Assembly (NCBI GenBank): GCA_021296485.1
Contig: JAGWAI010000001.1
Coordinates: forward strand, 21,854 to 85,853
Reading direction: 5' to 3'
DNA: 64,000 bases
Source of the DNA: Acidobacteriota bacterium
GTDB lineage: Bacteria > Acidobacteriota > Vicinamibacteria > Vicinamibacterales > UBA8438
Positions 56,113 to 64,000 of this stretch are shown in pieces; position 1 is the stretch's first letter; every line of letters begins with the position of its first letter. Below the pieces are notes generated by a model. The model was given only the letters and a program-made list of their open reading frames with translations, ran no database searches and was not told where the DNA came from. A program made the position numbers and the translations under genes.

Positions 56113-56448
56113 TCACCGCTGCTGCTTCTGCTTGCAGGTGATACAGACGCGGGTCCACGGAATGGCGTTCAACCGCGCCGGGGCAATCATGTCGCCGCAG
56201 TCGCGGCAGACGCCGTAGGTGCCGTGCTCCATGCGCTGCAGCGCCTCTTCGATGGCCTGCAGGATCTTGGCGTCGGTCTGCTTGACCTTGAGCTGGATGT
56301 GGACTTCGTTGGTGCCGTCCGCCTGATCGGCGAGGTCTCCCTGCCGCGTGTTGTTGTCCATTGACGCGCGCAAGGGTTTTCCGCCGCCGTCGGACAATAT
56401 TTCGTCACGCTTGTGCAGAAGAAGATCCCGATACACCTCCACGTCCAT
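56113..56448 (-). CDS. DksA/TraR-family zinc-finger protein
   Basis: The 111-residue product has an N-terminal helical part (YRDLLLHKRDEILSD) and a C-terminal four-cysteine zinc finger YGVCRDCGDMIAPARLNAIP, then CITCKQ. The spacing C-x2-C-x17-C-x2-C is that of DksA/TraR. DksA proteins bind the RNA polymerase secondary channel with ppGpp. The acidic tip of the coiled coil (here DLADQADGTNEV) is only partly DksA-like, so a general DksA-family name is safer. folK lies 18 bases downstream. Confidence 0.88.
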   Translation of the reverse strand: MDVEVYRDLLLHKRDEILSDGGGKPLRASMDNNTRQGDLADQADGTNEVHIQLKVKQTDAKILQAIEEALQRMEHGTYGVCRDCGDMIAPARLNAIPWTRVCITCKQKQQR

Positions 56449-56517
56449 CTTGCTGTCTCCCGCCTCCGATCGGCACCCCCCAATCGGTGATCATAGCACG
56501 CGCCGCGGGCGCTCGAT

Positions 56518-59061
56518 CTATTCGGCGCGCAGCGTCGTCAGCGGCTTGCGCCGCAGCACGTCGACGCTTGCCACGACACCGGTCACGGCTACCGCCGCAG
56601 CAGTCACGACGACCCCCAGCACGTTCGTCAGCGGCGATGGGAACCAGGTGATGTCCAGCACGTGCCGCGCCAGCGCCCAGGTGAGCACCAGCGCCCCCGC
56701 AGACCCGACGGCGCCCGCCAGTACGCCGAGGACGCCGTATTCCAGCGCCAGCATCGTGGCGAGCATCCGCGTATCACCGCCCAGCACCCTGAATACCGCC
56801 GCGTCGTGGACGCGCTGGAATTTCGTCATCGCCACCGAGCCGATCAGAATCAGGGCGCCGCTGAACAGCGCCACCGCGCCGACCACCGAGATGGCAAGAG
56901 TTACGTAGCCCAGCACACGACGCCCGGTACTGATCACCGCCAGGCCATCGATTACCGACACGTTCGGATAGCGTTCGGCCGCGTCTCGCTGCAGGCGGGC
57001 GCGCACCTCCTGCTCCCCCGGACCCTGCAGGAATGCCACATACGAGTGCGGGGCGCCGCCGAACGATCCCGGACGAAATAGGAACATGAAGCCGCCGCTG
57101 CGGGTATCGTCCCACTGCACTTTCCGAACGCTGGTCACGCGGGCGCTGATTTCCCGGCCCAGCACGTCGAAGGTGACGACGTCGCCCAGGTCGATCCCCC
57201 GCTCGTCCCGCAGGTCCTCCTCGATGGAAACCTCCGGTGTCGCCGCCGGCGACTCGTCCCAGAACCGACCGGCAACCACCTCTTCGTTCTCGGCCAGACG
57301 TGCGCGGTAGGTAACGGTGTATTCGCGGCCCAGACCGGCCCGGCGCGCTTCGCGGGGACTGTCGAACGAAACGTTGCGGCCGTCCAGGGCGGTGACGCGA
57401 ACCCGCAGCACGGGAATGAGCTCCGCCGACTCGCCCGTGCTCGCCTCCAGCATGGCGCGTACTCCGTCCGCCTGATCCTCCTGGATATCGATCAGGAACA
57501 TATCGGGCGTGTCGTCGCTCAGCTCGAGGGCGAAGTTGCCGAGCAGGTTGGCCTGCGTCGCTTGGACGCCGATGATGAAAAAGCTCCCGAGGCCGACCGC
57601 GAGCAGGATGACGCGCGTCTGGTTGCCCGGCCGGCTCAGGTTCAGCACGGCGTGCCGCAGCGCAAACCAGCTCGAGCCCTGCAGCGGCGCGATCGCCCGC
57701 AGCAGGCCGCGGCCGATCAGCGACAGCACCATCGTCACACCGGTGAAACCGGCCACGACATACAGGCCGACCTCCAGCGAGGCCGCCTGCCAGGCGGCCA
57801 CCAGCACCAGCCCGACGGCCGCCGCGGCGGTCACCGCCACCGTCAACCAGTCCACTCTGGATGCCGGCCGCGCCGCGGCCTGGCGCAGCAGCAGGAGCGG
57901 CTTCGCGCGCCGCACCTCCAGCAGCGGCACGAGCGCGAACAACAGCGACACGAGCGCGCCGACCGCAAGGCCCTGGACAATCGCCGAGCCGGTGAGCTCG
58001 GTAGAGACGGCGGCGAGACCGACGGCGGACGCCGTCTGCTCCACCAGTGATGCGGGCGTCGCGGCCAGGATCGCCATGGCCAGTCCGACCCCGAGGGCGC
58101 TCCCGCTCAGCGCCAGCAAGGCGACCTGCGCGACGTACACCGCAAGCACGCGGCCGGTCGTCGCGCCGAGGCACTTGAGGATGGCGACGCTGCGTAACCG
58201 CTGCTGCACGAAAACCCGCGTCACGCTCCAGACACCGATGCCGCCGAGCACCACGATGACGAACCCGATCAGGCTCAGGTAGCTCTCGGTCCGCTCGAGG
58301 TTGCGCTCGATGCGGTTGCCGGTGCGCCGGTACGACCCGACGCGCACGAACGTGTCCTGCAGATCCTCGCGGAGCTGTTCGACCAGCGGCTGCATCGCCG
58401 CCTCGTCGACCCGTAGCAGGATCTGGCGGGTCGCCCGGCTGGCGAACGTCAGCAAGCCGGCGCGCTCGACCGCCGCATGGTCGACCAGCACGCGGGGACC
58501 GAAGCTGAACGCGCCCAGGCTGCGGCCCGGCTCCGTCACGATGACGTCGCGGATTTCGAATGCAACCTCTCCGATGAGCAGCCGGTCGCCCACCCGCAGT
58601 CCGAGCTGCGTGAGCAGCTCGGGAGCGACCAGGGCGCCGTCGTCGCGCAGCAGGTCGAACGAATAGGAGCGGCCGCTCGCCAGAACGAAGCGGCCGTAGA
58701 ACGGAAAACCGGTCTGCACGCCGCGCAGCTCCACGACCTTGGTGCGGGTGCTGCCGCTTTTCTCCAGGCGCGCCATCGTCACGATGTCCACGGTCTCGGT
58801 ACGTGCCGCCGGACCGCCCTCCTCGAGCCGGCGGTCGAGCGCCGGCAGGACTGCGTCCGGCCACGGCCGGTCCGTGCGCAGCGAGACGTCCCCGGCCAGC
58901 AGCGTGCGCGCCTCGGTCGCCAACGCCACCCGCACGTTCTGGGTCAGCGAGCGCAATGCCACGATGGCGGCGACGCCGACCGCGACGCAAATGAAGAAGA
59001 ACGCGAGGCGCCGCCACGACGAGCGCAACTCGCGGTACGCCATTCGGGCTATGAATCGCAT
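56518..59061 (-). CDS. YbbP-like ABC transporter permease (double FtsX)
   Basis: The 847-residue product has about ten spans and two FtsX units. It begins RMAYRELRSSWRRLAFFFICVAVGVAAIVALRSL, followed by a first periplasmic domain, four spans (including FVIVVLGGIGVWSVTRVFVQQRLRSVAILK), a central pair, a second periplasmic domain and a final FtsX block (FQRVHDAAVFRVLGGDTRMLATMLALEYGVLG). This is the layout of E. coli YbbP. Its ATPase partner starts upstream on the same strand, nine bases away, and an esterase lies before that, reproducing the tesA-ybbA-ybbP set in one operon. Confidence 0.92.
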   Translation of the reverse strand: MRFIARMAYRELRSSWRRLAFFFICVAVGVAAIVALRSLTQNVRVALATEARTLLAGDVSLRTDRPWPDAVLPALDRRLEEGGPAARTETVDIVTMARLEKSGSTRTKVVELRGVQTGFPFYGRFVLASGRSYSFDLLRDDGALVAPELLTQLGLRVGDRLLIGEVAFEIRDVIVTEPGRSLGAFSFGPRVLVDHAAVERAGLLTFASRATRQILLRVDEAAMQPLVEQLREDLQDTFVRVGSYRRTGNRIERNLERTESYLSLIGFVIVVLGGIGVWSVTRVFVQQRLRSVAILKCLGATTGRVLAVYVAQVALLALSGSALGVGLAMAILAATPASLVEQTASAVGLAAVSTELTGSAIVQGLAVGALVSLLFALVPLLEVRRAKPLLLLRQAAARPASRVDWLTVAVTAAAAVGLVLVAAWQAASLEVGLYVVAGFTGVTMVLSLIGRGLLRAIAPLQGSSWFALRHAVLNLSRPGNQTRVILLAVGLGSFFIIGVQATQANLLGNFALELSDDTPDMFLIDIQEDQADGVRAMLEASTGESAELIPVLRVRVTALDGRNVSFDSPREARRAGLGREYTVTYRARLAENEEVVAGRFWDESPAATPEVSIEEDLRDERGIDLGDVVTFDVLGREISARVTSVRKVQWDDTRSGGFMFLFRPGSFGGAPHSYVAFLQGPGEQEVRARLQRDAAERYPNVSVIDGLAVISTGRRVLGYVTLAISVVGAVALFSGALILIGSVAMTKFQRVHDAAVFRVLGGDTRMLATMLALEYGVLGVLAGAVGSAGALVLTWALARHVLDITWFPSPLTNVLGVVVTAAAVAVTGVVASVDVLRRKPLTTLRAE

Positions 59062-59069
59062 CGGTCCGC

Positions 59070-59747
59070 TCAGGGCTGGCCCACGGCCGCCGCGGTCGTC
59101 CGTCCGTCGCGCATGGTCAGCACGGCGTCGCAGCGCGCGGTCAGCTCGGCGTCGTGCGTCACCATGACGACCGTCGTCCCGCGGCTGCGGTTGACATCGA
59201 GCAGGAGATCGACCACGTGCCGGCCGTTGGCGGAGTCGAGATTGCCTGTCGGCTCGTCGGCCAGCAGGATCGGCGGATCGTTGGCCAGCGCGCGCGCAAT
59301 CGCGATTCGCTGCTGTTCGCCGCCGGAGAGCTGCGACGGATAGTGATGGCCGCGGTCCGTCAGGCCTACGTCGCGCAACAGCACGGCGGCCTTCTCGCCG
59401 GCCCGCGCCTCGCCGGCGATCTCGAGCGGCACGAGCACGTTCTCGAACGCGGTCAGCGCCGGAATCAGGTGAAAGAACTGGAACACGAAACCGATCTTGG
59501 CACCGCGCAACCGCGCCAATCCGTCCTCATCGAGATCGGTTATATCCACGCCATCGATGACAATCTCGCCGCTCGACGGCGTATCCAAACCGGCAATCAG
59601 GCCGAGCAGGGTCGACTTCCCGCTGCCGGACGGACCGACTATCGAGAGGAACTGTCCTGATGCAACCGTAAGGTCGGTGGGCTGGAGGATGGTGAGGGGC
59701 CGGCTGCCGCTGAGCACCGTCTTCGACACACCGCGAAGCTCGATCAT
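59070..59747 (-). CDS. YbbA-like ABC transporter ATP-binding protein
   Basis: The 225-residue product has Walker A GPSGSGKSTLLGLIAGLD, Q-loop FVFQFFHLIPALTA, signature LSGGEQQRIAIARALA and Walker B ILLADEPTGNLDS, in the LolD/YbbA subfamily. ATG 59747 overlaps the TGA of the upstream esterase as ATGA. The permease follows nine bases after its stop. Probably acts in moving or extracting a lipid or lipoprotein, by analogy with the subfamily. Confidence 0.94.
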   Translation of the reverse strand: MIELRGVSKTVLSGSRPLTILQPTDLTVASGQFLSIVGPSGSGKSTLLGLIAGLDTPSSGEIVIDGVDITDLDEDGLARLRGAKIGFVFQFFHLIPALTAFENVLVPLEIAGEARAGEKAAVLLRDVGLTDRGHHYPSQLSGGEQQRIAIARALANDPPILLADEPTGNLDSANGRHVVDLLLDVNRSRGTTVVMVTHDAELTARCDAVLTMRDGRTTAAAVGQP

Positions 59748-60499
59748 GACCCTCCTGGACGAGCGGCCGCAGCGAGAGGTCCCTGCGCGGCGCCCAGCAT
59801 CGGCTCGAGCGCCGACCAGACATGCGCCGCCACCCGTTCGGCCCCCTCCGCGTTCGGATGGATGCCGTCCGCCTGGTTGAGCTCCGCGATGCCCGCGACG
59901 CCCTCCAGCAGGAACGGCAGATACGCCACCTCGTACTCGGCCGCGAGTTGCTCGAACGTTCCACGAAACCGATCCGTGTAGTCCGCGCCCAGGTTGGGCG
60001 GTGCTTCCATACCCGCCAGCAGCACCTGCGCGCCGCTGTCGCGCGCGACGGCAATCATGCGCGCGAGGTTGTCCTGCATCTGATCGACCGGCAACCCCCG
60101 CAGGCCGTCATTGCCGCCCAGCGCCAGGATGAGGATGTGGACCTCGCCCTCCAGCGCCCAGGCCATCCGCCGCAAGCCGCCGGCCGTCGTCTCACCCGAG
60201 ACGCCGGCGTTGACTACCCGCGCCCGGTAGCCCGCCGATTCGAGCCGCTCCTGCAGCCGGGCCGGGTATGCATCCTCGGCCGGCAGACCGAGGCCAGCCG
60301 TCAACGAATCGCCGAAGGCGACGATGCGGAGCAGCCCGTCATCCGCAACGGCGGCCCGCGCGGGCTCGCGGGCCGGTTCCAGGGCCGCCGGCTGGTCCTC
60401 GCCGGTCGCCGCCGGCACGCAGCCCGACACAAGGGTCAGGCAGAGCAAGAAAATGAAGGCGCGCGGCGGGCGGCCATTGGGCGGTGGAACCGTTTGCAT
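59744..60499 (-). CDS. GDSL-type esterase (TesA-like arylesterase), predicted lipoprotein
   Basis: The 251-residue product (from ATG 60499) has a lipoprotein signal with lipobox LVSGC, lipid Cys at residue 27, and an Ala/Pro-rich linker. The SGNH hydrolase blocks follow: IVAFGDSLTAGLGLP with the nucleophile Ser, NAGVSGETTAGG, LALGGNDGLRGLP and DGIHPNAEGAERVA with Asp and His. In E. coli tesA is next to ybbA-ybbP but divergent; here it is co-directional and coupled by ATGA. ATG 60514 or 60511 are alternative starts. Confidence 0.9.
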   Translation of the reverse strand: MQTVPPPNGRPPRAFIFLLCLTLVSGCVPAATGEDQPAALEPAREPARAAVADDGLLRIVAFGDSLTAGLGLPAEDAYPARLQERLESAGYRARVVNAGVSGETTAGGLRRMAWALEGEVHILILALGGNDGLRGLPVDQMQDNLARMIAVARDSGAQVLLAGMEAPPNLGADYTDRFRGTFEQLAAEYEVAYLPFLLEGVAGIAELNQADGIHPNAEGAERVAAHVWSALEPMLGAAQGPLAAAARPGGS

Positions 60500-60515
60500 A
60501 CCGCAGCCCATCATT

Positions 60516-60881
60516 CTACGGCGTCCGGCGGCGGTGCAGCCACCATCCATAGACCGCGGCGTTCACGATCACTACGACGGCGCCGAGCGCGATCTGCGTC
60601 GGGCGCGTCAGACCCGCGGGATATAGCACCGGCAGTATGTACTCCCGCACGAAGTCGCCCTCGTACGTTCCGCCGCCGCCCAGCGATCGCAGGTGGTTCT
60701 CGATGGGCGTCAAGGGACAGACGCCCCCCGACCACTCTATTCCGGCGCCCCAGACAACCGCCGGCAGGTGCACCCACGCCGCGCGCGGCCAGCGCCAGAC
60801 CGCCAGACCGCCCGCCACCACGAATCCGACGAAGGCAAGGTGCAGCATCACGACCAGGTCGGCGAGCAGTAGATGGGACAC
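60516..60881 (-). CDS. DUF2784 membrane protein
   Basis: The 121-residue product has three to four hydrophobic segments: LLLADLVVMLHLAFVGFVVAGG, the AAWVHLPAVVWGAGIEW region and IALGAVVVIVNAAVYGWWL. It carries the family block CPLTPIENHLRSLGGGGTYEGDFV and YILPVLYP, matching DUF2784, whose function is unknown. GTG 60881 is chosen because AAGGA lies about six bases upstream. The structured element copy B ends 14 bases further upstream and would form this gene's leader. The stop is 16 bases before the esterase ATG. Confidence 0.85.
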   Translation of the reverse strand: MSHLLLADLVVMLHLAFVGFVVAGGLAVWRWPRAAWVHLPAVVWGAGIEWSGGVCPLTPIENHLRSLGGGGTYEGDFVREYILPVLYPAGLTRPTQIALGAVVVIVNAAVYGWWLHRRRTP

Positions 60882-60895
60882 TCGGCTTCCTTTGG

Positions 60896-61013
60896 ATGGG
60901 GCTGCGCCCCAAACCCCCGGCAAGCCCTGGCGGGGACCCCATAGCCCCGCGCCGGGCTGGCCGGGCCGCGCCGTGCGCGGCTGGGGACGACTTCCGGCAT
61001 GCTCGTCGTCCCG
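60896..61013 (+). repeat. Dispersed four-hairpin structured element, copy B
   Basis: The stems match copy A. H1: 60897-60902 with 60906-60911, loop TGC. H2: 60917-60927 with 60954-60964, 10 of 11 positions paired. H3: 60965-60971 with 60975-60981, loop CGT. H4: 60984-60991 with 61005-61012, 13-base loop. It fills most of the 200-base gap between divergent genes (60882-61081). The remaining 70 bases before the peptidase hold no gene. On the minus strand it would be the leader of the DUF2784 gene. Confidence 0.75.
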
Positions 61014-61081
61014 CTTACGTCATGGTAGCCGCTGCGCGGGCTTTTCGGATACGATGCGGGAGCCTTCGGAACGGCATCCCG

Positions 61082-62128
61082 GTGCGTGTCATCATCTGTT
61101 TCGTGCTTGCAACGTGGGGTTTCAGTGCGTCGGCGCCGCCGCCTGGCGGGGACGGCGGGTTGACGGCGATCGACGGGCTCAAGGTCGGTCACCACACGCT
61201 CTCCGAGCGCCCCACCGGCTGCACGGTCGTGCTGGCCGAGGCGGGTGCGACGGCCGCGGTCGACGTTCGCGGGTCGGCCCCCGGCACGCGCGAGACGGCG
61301 CTGCTCGACCCGACCAATACAGTCCAGCAGGTGCACGCTATCGTGCTGGCAGGCGGCAGCGCCTTCGGCCTGGCGGCGGCCGAGGGCGTGATGCGCTATC
61401 TGGAGGACCGCGGCATCGGATATGAGACTCAGGCCGCCCGCGTTCCCATCGTGCCGGCCGCCATCCTGTACGACCTGGGCGTCGGCGGAGACCCCGCGAT
61501 CCGGCCCACCGCAGACTGCGGCTACCGCGCCGCCCGTGACGCGAGCGATGCGCCGGTCGCCGAGGGCAGCGTCGGCGCCGGCGCCGGCGCCACCGTCGGC
61601 AAGCTGGCCGGACCGGACCGTTCCATGAAGGGCGGCATCGGCACCGCGCTCATACAGCTTCCCGGCGGCGTCCGGGTCGCCGCGCTGATGGCGGTCAACG
61701 CCGTCGGCGACATCGTGGACCCCGATACCGGCGCCATCGTCGCCGGCGCCCGCACGCCGGACGGGCGCGGTTTTGCCGATGCCCGGGCGCTGCTTCGCGG
61801 CGCGGGCTCAACCCGCGCCGAAGGCGGCCAACATACGACCATCGGCGTGGTCGCGACCAACGCCGCGCTCGACAAGGCACAGCTCGCGCTGCTGGCCCGA
61901 ATGGCCCATGACGGGTTGGCCCGCGCGGTGCGGCCCGCACACACGCCGGCCGACGGCGATGCAATTTTCGCCGTCGCGACCGGCGCCAACGACGGCGCTG
62001 TCAGTCTGTTGCAACTTGGCGCCGCCGCTGCCGACGCGACCGCCGACGCAATCTTGCGCGGCGTGCGCGCCGCAACCGGATTGCCCGGCTACCCGTCCGT
62101 CCGGGATCTCGAGGGAGGTGTCTCCTGA
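61082..62128 (+). CDS. P1 family peptidase (DmpA-type N-terminal nucleophile aminopeptidase)
   Basis: The 348-residue product has a possible short signal (RVIICFVLATWGFSASA) and the S58/P1 core: IDGLKVGHHTLSERPTGCTVVL, IVLAGGSAFGLAAAEGVMRYLE, VPAAILYDLG and VGAGAGATVGK. The probable self-cleavage site is in GGQHTTIGVVATNAALDKAQ, where a Thr takes the place of the DmpA Ser as N-terminal nucleophile. GTG 61082 is the best start; the open frame extends to 59822 but that part is antisense to real genes. GGGAGG at its end serves as ribosome site for cstA. Confidence 0.88.
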   Translation: MRVIICFVLATWGFSASAPPPGGDGGLTAIDGLKVGHHTLSERPTGCTVVLAEAGATAAVDVRGSAPGTRETALLDPTNTVQQVHAIVLAGGSAFGLAAAEGVMRYLEDRGIGYETQAARVPIVPAAILYDLGVGGDPAIRPTADCGYRAARDASDAPVAEGSVGAGAGATVGKLAGPDRSMKGGIGTALIQLPGGVRVAALMAVNAVGDIVDPDTGAIVAGARTPDGRGFADARALLRGAGSTRAEGGQHTTIGVVATNAALDKAQLALLARMAHDGLARAVRPAHTPADGDAIFAVATGANDGAVSLLQLGAAAADATADAILRGVRAATGLPGYPSVRDLEGGVS

Positions 62129-63801
62129 ACGCTGCACTGCTTGCTGTGATCGGTCTCTCGTGCCTGTATCTGGGGTACCGCTTCTACTCGAAGTTCGTCG
62201 CCGAGAAGATCTACCGGCTCGACCCCAACTTCGAGACTCCCGCGCACTCGATGCGGGACGACATCGACTACATCCCGACGAACCGCTTCGTGCTCTGGGG
62301 ACACCATTTCACGGCGGTGGCGGGCGCCGCGCCGATCATCGGGCCCGGGATCGCGGTCATCTGGGGCTGGCTGCCGGCGTTCCTGTGGGTCGTGATCGGC
62401 ACCATGTTCTTCGCCGGCGTGCACGACTTCGGCGCAATTTGGGCTTCCATCCGCAACCAGGCTCGTTCGGTCGGCTCGCTGACCGGTGACGTCGTCAGCC
62501 ACCGCGCCCGCACGCTGTTCATGATCGTCATCTTCCTGCTGTTGCTGATGGTCAACGCCGTGTTTGCCGTCGCCATCTCGAACGAGTTCCAGGCGACGCC
62601 CAGCAGCGTGATCCCGGCCTGGAGCGCGGTCGCGGTCGCGGTCGTCATCGGCGTGCTGATCTACCGGGTAGGCGTACCGATCACCTGGCCGACCATCGCC
62701 GGCACGGTCATTCTCTACGCGGTCATCTATCTCGGCGAGGTAGTGCCGGTCACGCTGCCGGACCAGGTGCTGGGCCTGGCGCCCGGCGCGCAGTGGATCA
62801 TCCTCCTGTTCATCTACGCCGCCACGGCGTCGATGCTGCCGGTGTGGCTCCTGCTGCAGCCGCGCGACTACATCAACGGCATCCAGTTGTTCGTGGGCCT
62901 GGGCATCCTGTACGGCGCCGTGCTCATCGCAAGTCCGACGGTCGTGGCCCCGGCCATCAACCCGAACGTTCCGGCGGCGACGCCGCCGCTGCTGCCGCTG
63001 CTGTTCGTGACGGTCGCCTGCGGCGCCATATCCGGCTTCCACGGTCTCGTGGGCTCCGGCACCACGTCCAAGCAGCTCAACAAGGAGACCGATGCGCGCT
63101 TCGTCGGCTACCTCGGCTCCGTCGGCGAGGGTGCTCTGGCGCTCGTGGCCATCATCGCCGCCACGGCCGGGTTCGCGACCTTCGCCGACTGGGAAGCCGT
63201 GTACCAGACGTACAACACGCAGGGCACCGGCGCGTTCGTGCGCGGTGGGGCGCAGATCGCGTCAGACGGCCTGGGCCTGCCGTACGGCTTCGCCCAGACG
63301 CTGCTCGCGGTGATGGCCGTGCTCTTCGCCGGCACGACGATGGACGCCGGCGTTCGCCTGCAGCGCTACATCGTCCAGGAATGGGGCACCATCTACAACA
63401 TCCCGCCGCTGCAGAATGGCTACGTCGCGACCGGGGTGGCGGTCGGCGCCTGCCTCGTGCTGGCGTTCGGCGCGGGCGGCGCCGGCGGCACCGGCGGCAT
63501 GATCATCTGGCCGCTGTTCGGTACGACCAACCAGCTGCTCGCCGGGTTAACGCTGCTGGTCGTCAGCGTAATTCTCGTCAAGCTCGGGCGGCCGTCGCGC
63601 TACACGATGATTCCGATGGTGTTCGTCACCGCGATGGCGTTCCTGAGCGCGCTCATTCAATTGGCGGATCTCTATCGGGCGGGCAACTACCTGCTGATCG
63701 CCATCGACCTGGTGATCATCGTCGCCGCAATCCTCGTGGCGCTCGAGGCCGCGTCGGCATTCATGCGCGAGAAGCGCAAGGCGGCGGAGGCGACCGGCTG
63801 A
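62125..63801 (+). CDS. cstA: CstA-family carbon starvation/peptide transporter, probable CTG start
   Basis: The 558-residue product is a multi-span membrane protein with the CstA blocks FETPAHSMRDDIDYIPTNRFVLWGHHFTAVAGAAPIIGP and GAISGFHGLVGSGTTSKQL, followed by conserved C-terminal spans. CstA/BtsT proteins import pyruvate or peptides. GTG 62146 would remove the conserved N-terminus. CTG 62125 gives NAALLAVIGLSCLYLGYRFY, the normal CstA opening, and has GGAGG six bases upstream, which is too far from GTG 62146. It overlaps the peptidase TGA as CTGA. Shorter than E. coli CstA (about 700 residues) because the C-terminal region is reduced. Confidence 0.92.
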   Translation: MNAALLAVIGLSCLYLGYRFYSKFVAEKIYRLDPNFETPAHSMRDDIDYIPTNRFVLWGHHFTAVAGAAPIIGPGIAVIWGWLPAFLWVVIGTMFFAGVHDFGAIWASIRNQARSVGSLTGDVVSHRARTLFMIVIFLLLLMVNAVFAVAISNEFQATPSSVIPAWSAVAVAVVIGVLIYRVGVPITWPTIAGTVILYAVIYLGEVVPVTLPDQVLGLAPGAQWIILLFIYAATASMLPVWLLLQPRDYINGIQLFVGLGILYGAVLIASPTVVAPAINPNVPAATPPLLPLLFVTVACGAISGFHGLVGSGTTSKQLNKETDARFVGYLGSVGEGALALVAIIAATAGFATFADWEAVYQTYNTQGTGAFVRGGAQIASDGLGLPYGFAQTLLAVMAVLFAGTTMDAGVRLQRYIVQEWGTIYNIPPLQNGYVATGVAVGACLVLAFGAGGAGGTGGMIIWPLFGTTNQLLAGLTLLVVSVILVKLGRPSRYTMIPMVFVTAMAFLSALIQLADLYRAGNYLLIAIDLVIIVAAILVALEAASAFMREKRKAAEATG

Positions 63802-63817
63802 GCGCGGGCGATTCGTC

Positions 63818-64000
63818 ATGAGCGGCCGCCCGATCGGCGCGTTGGAGCAGATTCGCGCGTTCCTGGAGGAGTTCTACGTCGCGCCCTACCGCGGCGCGAT
63901 AGCCCGCGCCCGGCGCGACGAGGACGACCTGTTCATGCTGCTCGTCTATGCCGAGCTGATGGGGGTGCCGAATCCTGCGACCTACTACACCCTGGAGCTC
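63818..64000 (+). CDS. Small protein downstream of cstA, N-terminal part (cut by window edge)
   Basis: Sixty-one residues are visible: a helical, charged segment ([40 protein letters not shown]) followed by GVPNPATYYTLEL. The end resembles small proteins annotated as cory-CC-star, but I recall this pattern only loosely and the diagnostic C-terminus is missing. It is not the YbdD/DUF466 partner usually found after cstA. It starts 17 bases after the cstA stop. Confidence 0.6.
   Translation, partial: MSGRPIGALEQIRAFLEEFYVAPYRGAIARARRDEDDLFMLLVYAELMGVPNPATYYTLEL

Noticed and set aside
59822-61081. Long rightward open frame upstream of the P1 peptidase
   Set aside because: It is antisense to the esterase and DUF2784 genes and crosses element copy B. 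The family match begins only after GTG 61082.

Overview
The window is about 64 kb of high-GC bacterial DNA, densely packed and almost entirely coding. No rRNA, tRNA, CRISPR array, insertion sequence or prophage gene could be recognised. The gene content points to a Gram-negative, diderm bacterium: LolA, NagZ/LdcA/Mpl murein recycling, a TonB-like protein, a TolC-MacA-MacB export set, DksA-type zinc finger, GroESL and SelB. The exported families at the left end (DUF6152, cytochrome c fused to a copper-monooxygenase-like region, and tandem secreted proteins of unknown function) are typical of Acidobacteriota, most likely class Vicinamibacteria. That placement is an inference from family content, not from a marker gene.

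Layout. 1-6.3 kb: a leftward run of secreted proteins, including two near-identical cytochrome/monooxygenase-like paralogues, then a CocE-type hydrolase. 6.4-8.8 kb: rightward thrC, a rhodanese-like protein without its cysteine, and lolA. 8.8-16.2 kb: a leftward, tightly overlapped cell-wall operon, nagZ-ldcA-mpl-pxpB-pxpC-murB-murA, with a GHMP sugar kinase divergent from it. 17.2-22.8 kb: ffh-rpsP-khpA-rimM-trmD-rplS-rnhB-small membrane protein-thiE. 22.9-30.8 kb: pgpA-cinA-thpR-plsY-gpsA-ftsY-ribD-ribE-ribBA. 30.9-34.7 kb: ftcD, nrdR, a YbhN-type membrane protein, purC and a Fis-like helix-turn-helix protein. 34.7-37.1 kb: groESL behind a clear sigma-70-type promoter, followed by tandem repeats and a structured element. 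37.1-47.6 kb (leftward): tonB-like, selB, a frameshifted RNase R gene, glycerate kinase, gatB, pckA. 47.8-55.6 kb (rightward): SpoIID-like lipoprotein, ispH, tolC-macA-macB. 55.6-60.9 kb (leftward): folK, dksA-like, and an esterase-ABC ATPase-ABC permease set. 61.1-64 kb (rightward): P1 peptidase, cstA and a partial small gene.

How the genes work together. The clearest unit is the cell-wall operon. NagZ, LdcA and Mpl recover muropeptides, MurA and MurB make new UDP-MurNAc, and two 5-oxoprolinase-type subunits sit between the two halves. Many genes are coupled by 4-base start/stop overlaps (ATGA, GTGA, TTGA). Three genes (lolA, glycerate kinase, cstA) appear to use a CTG start inside a CTGA overlap.

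The most novel-looking signal is non-coding. A roughly 120-base, four-hairpin element occurs twice, with several compensatory base-pair changes between copies. A solo copy of its first hairpin lies at exactly the same distance from a start codon as in one full copy.
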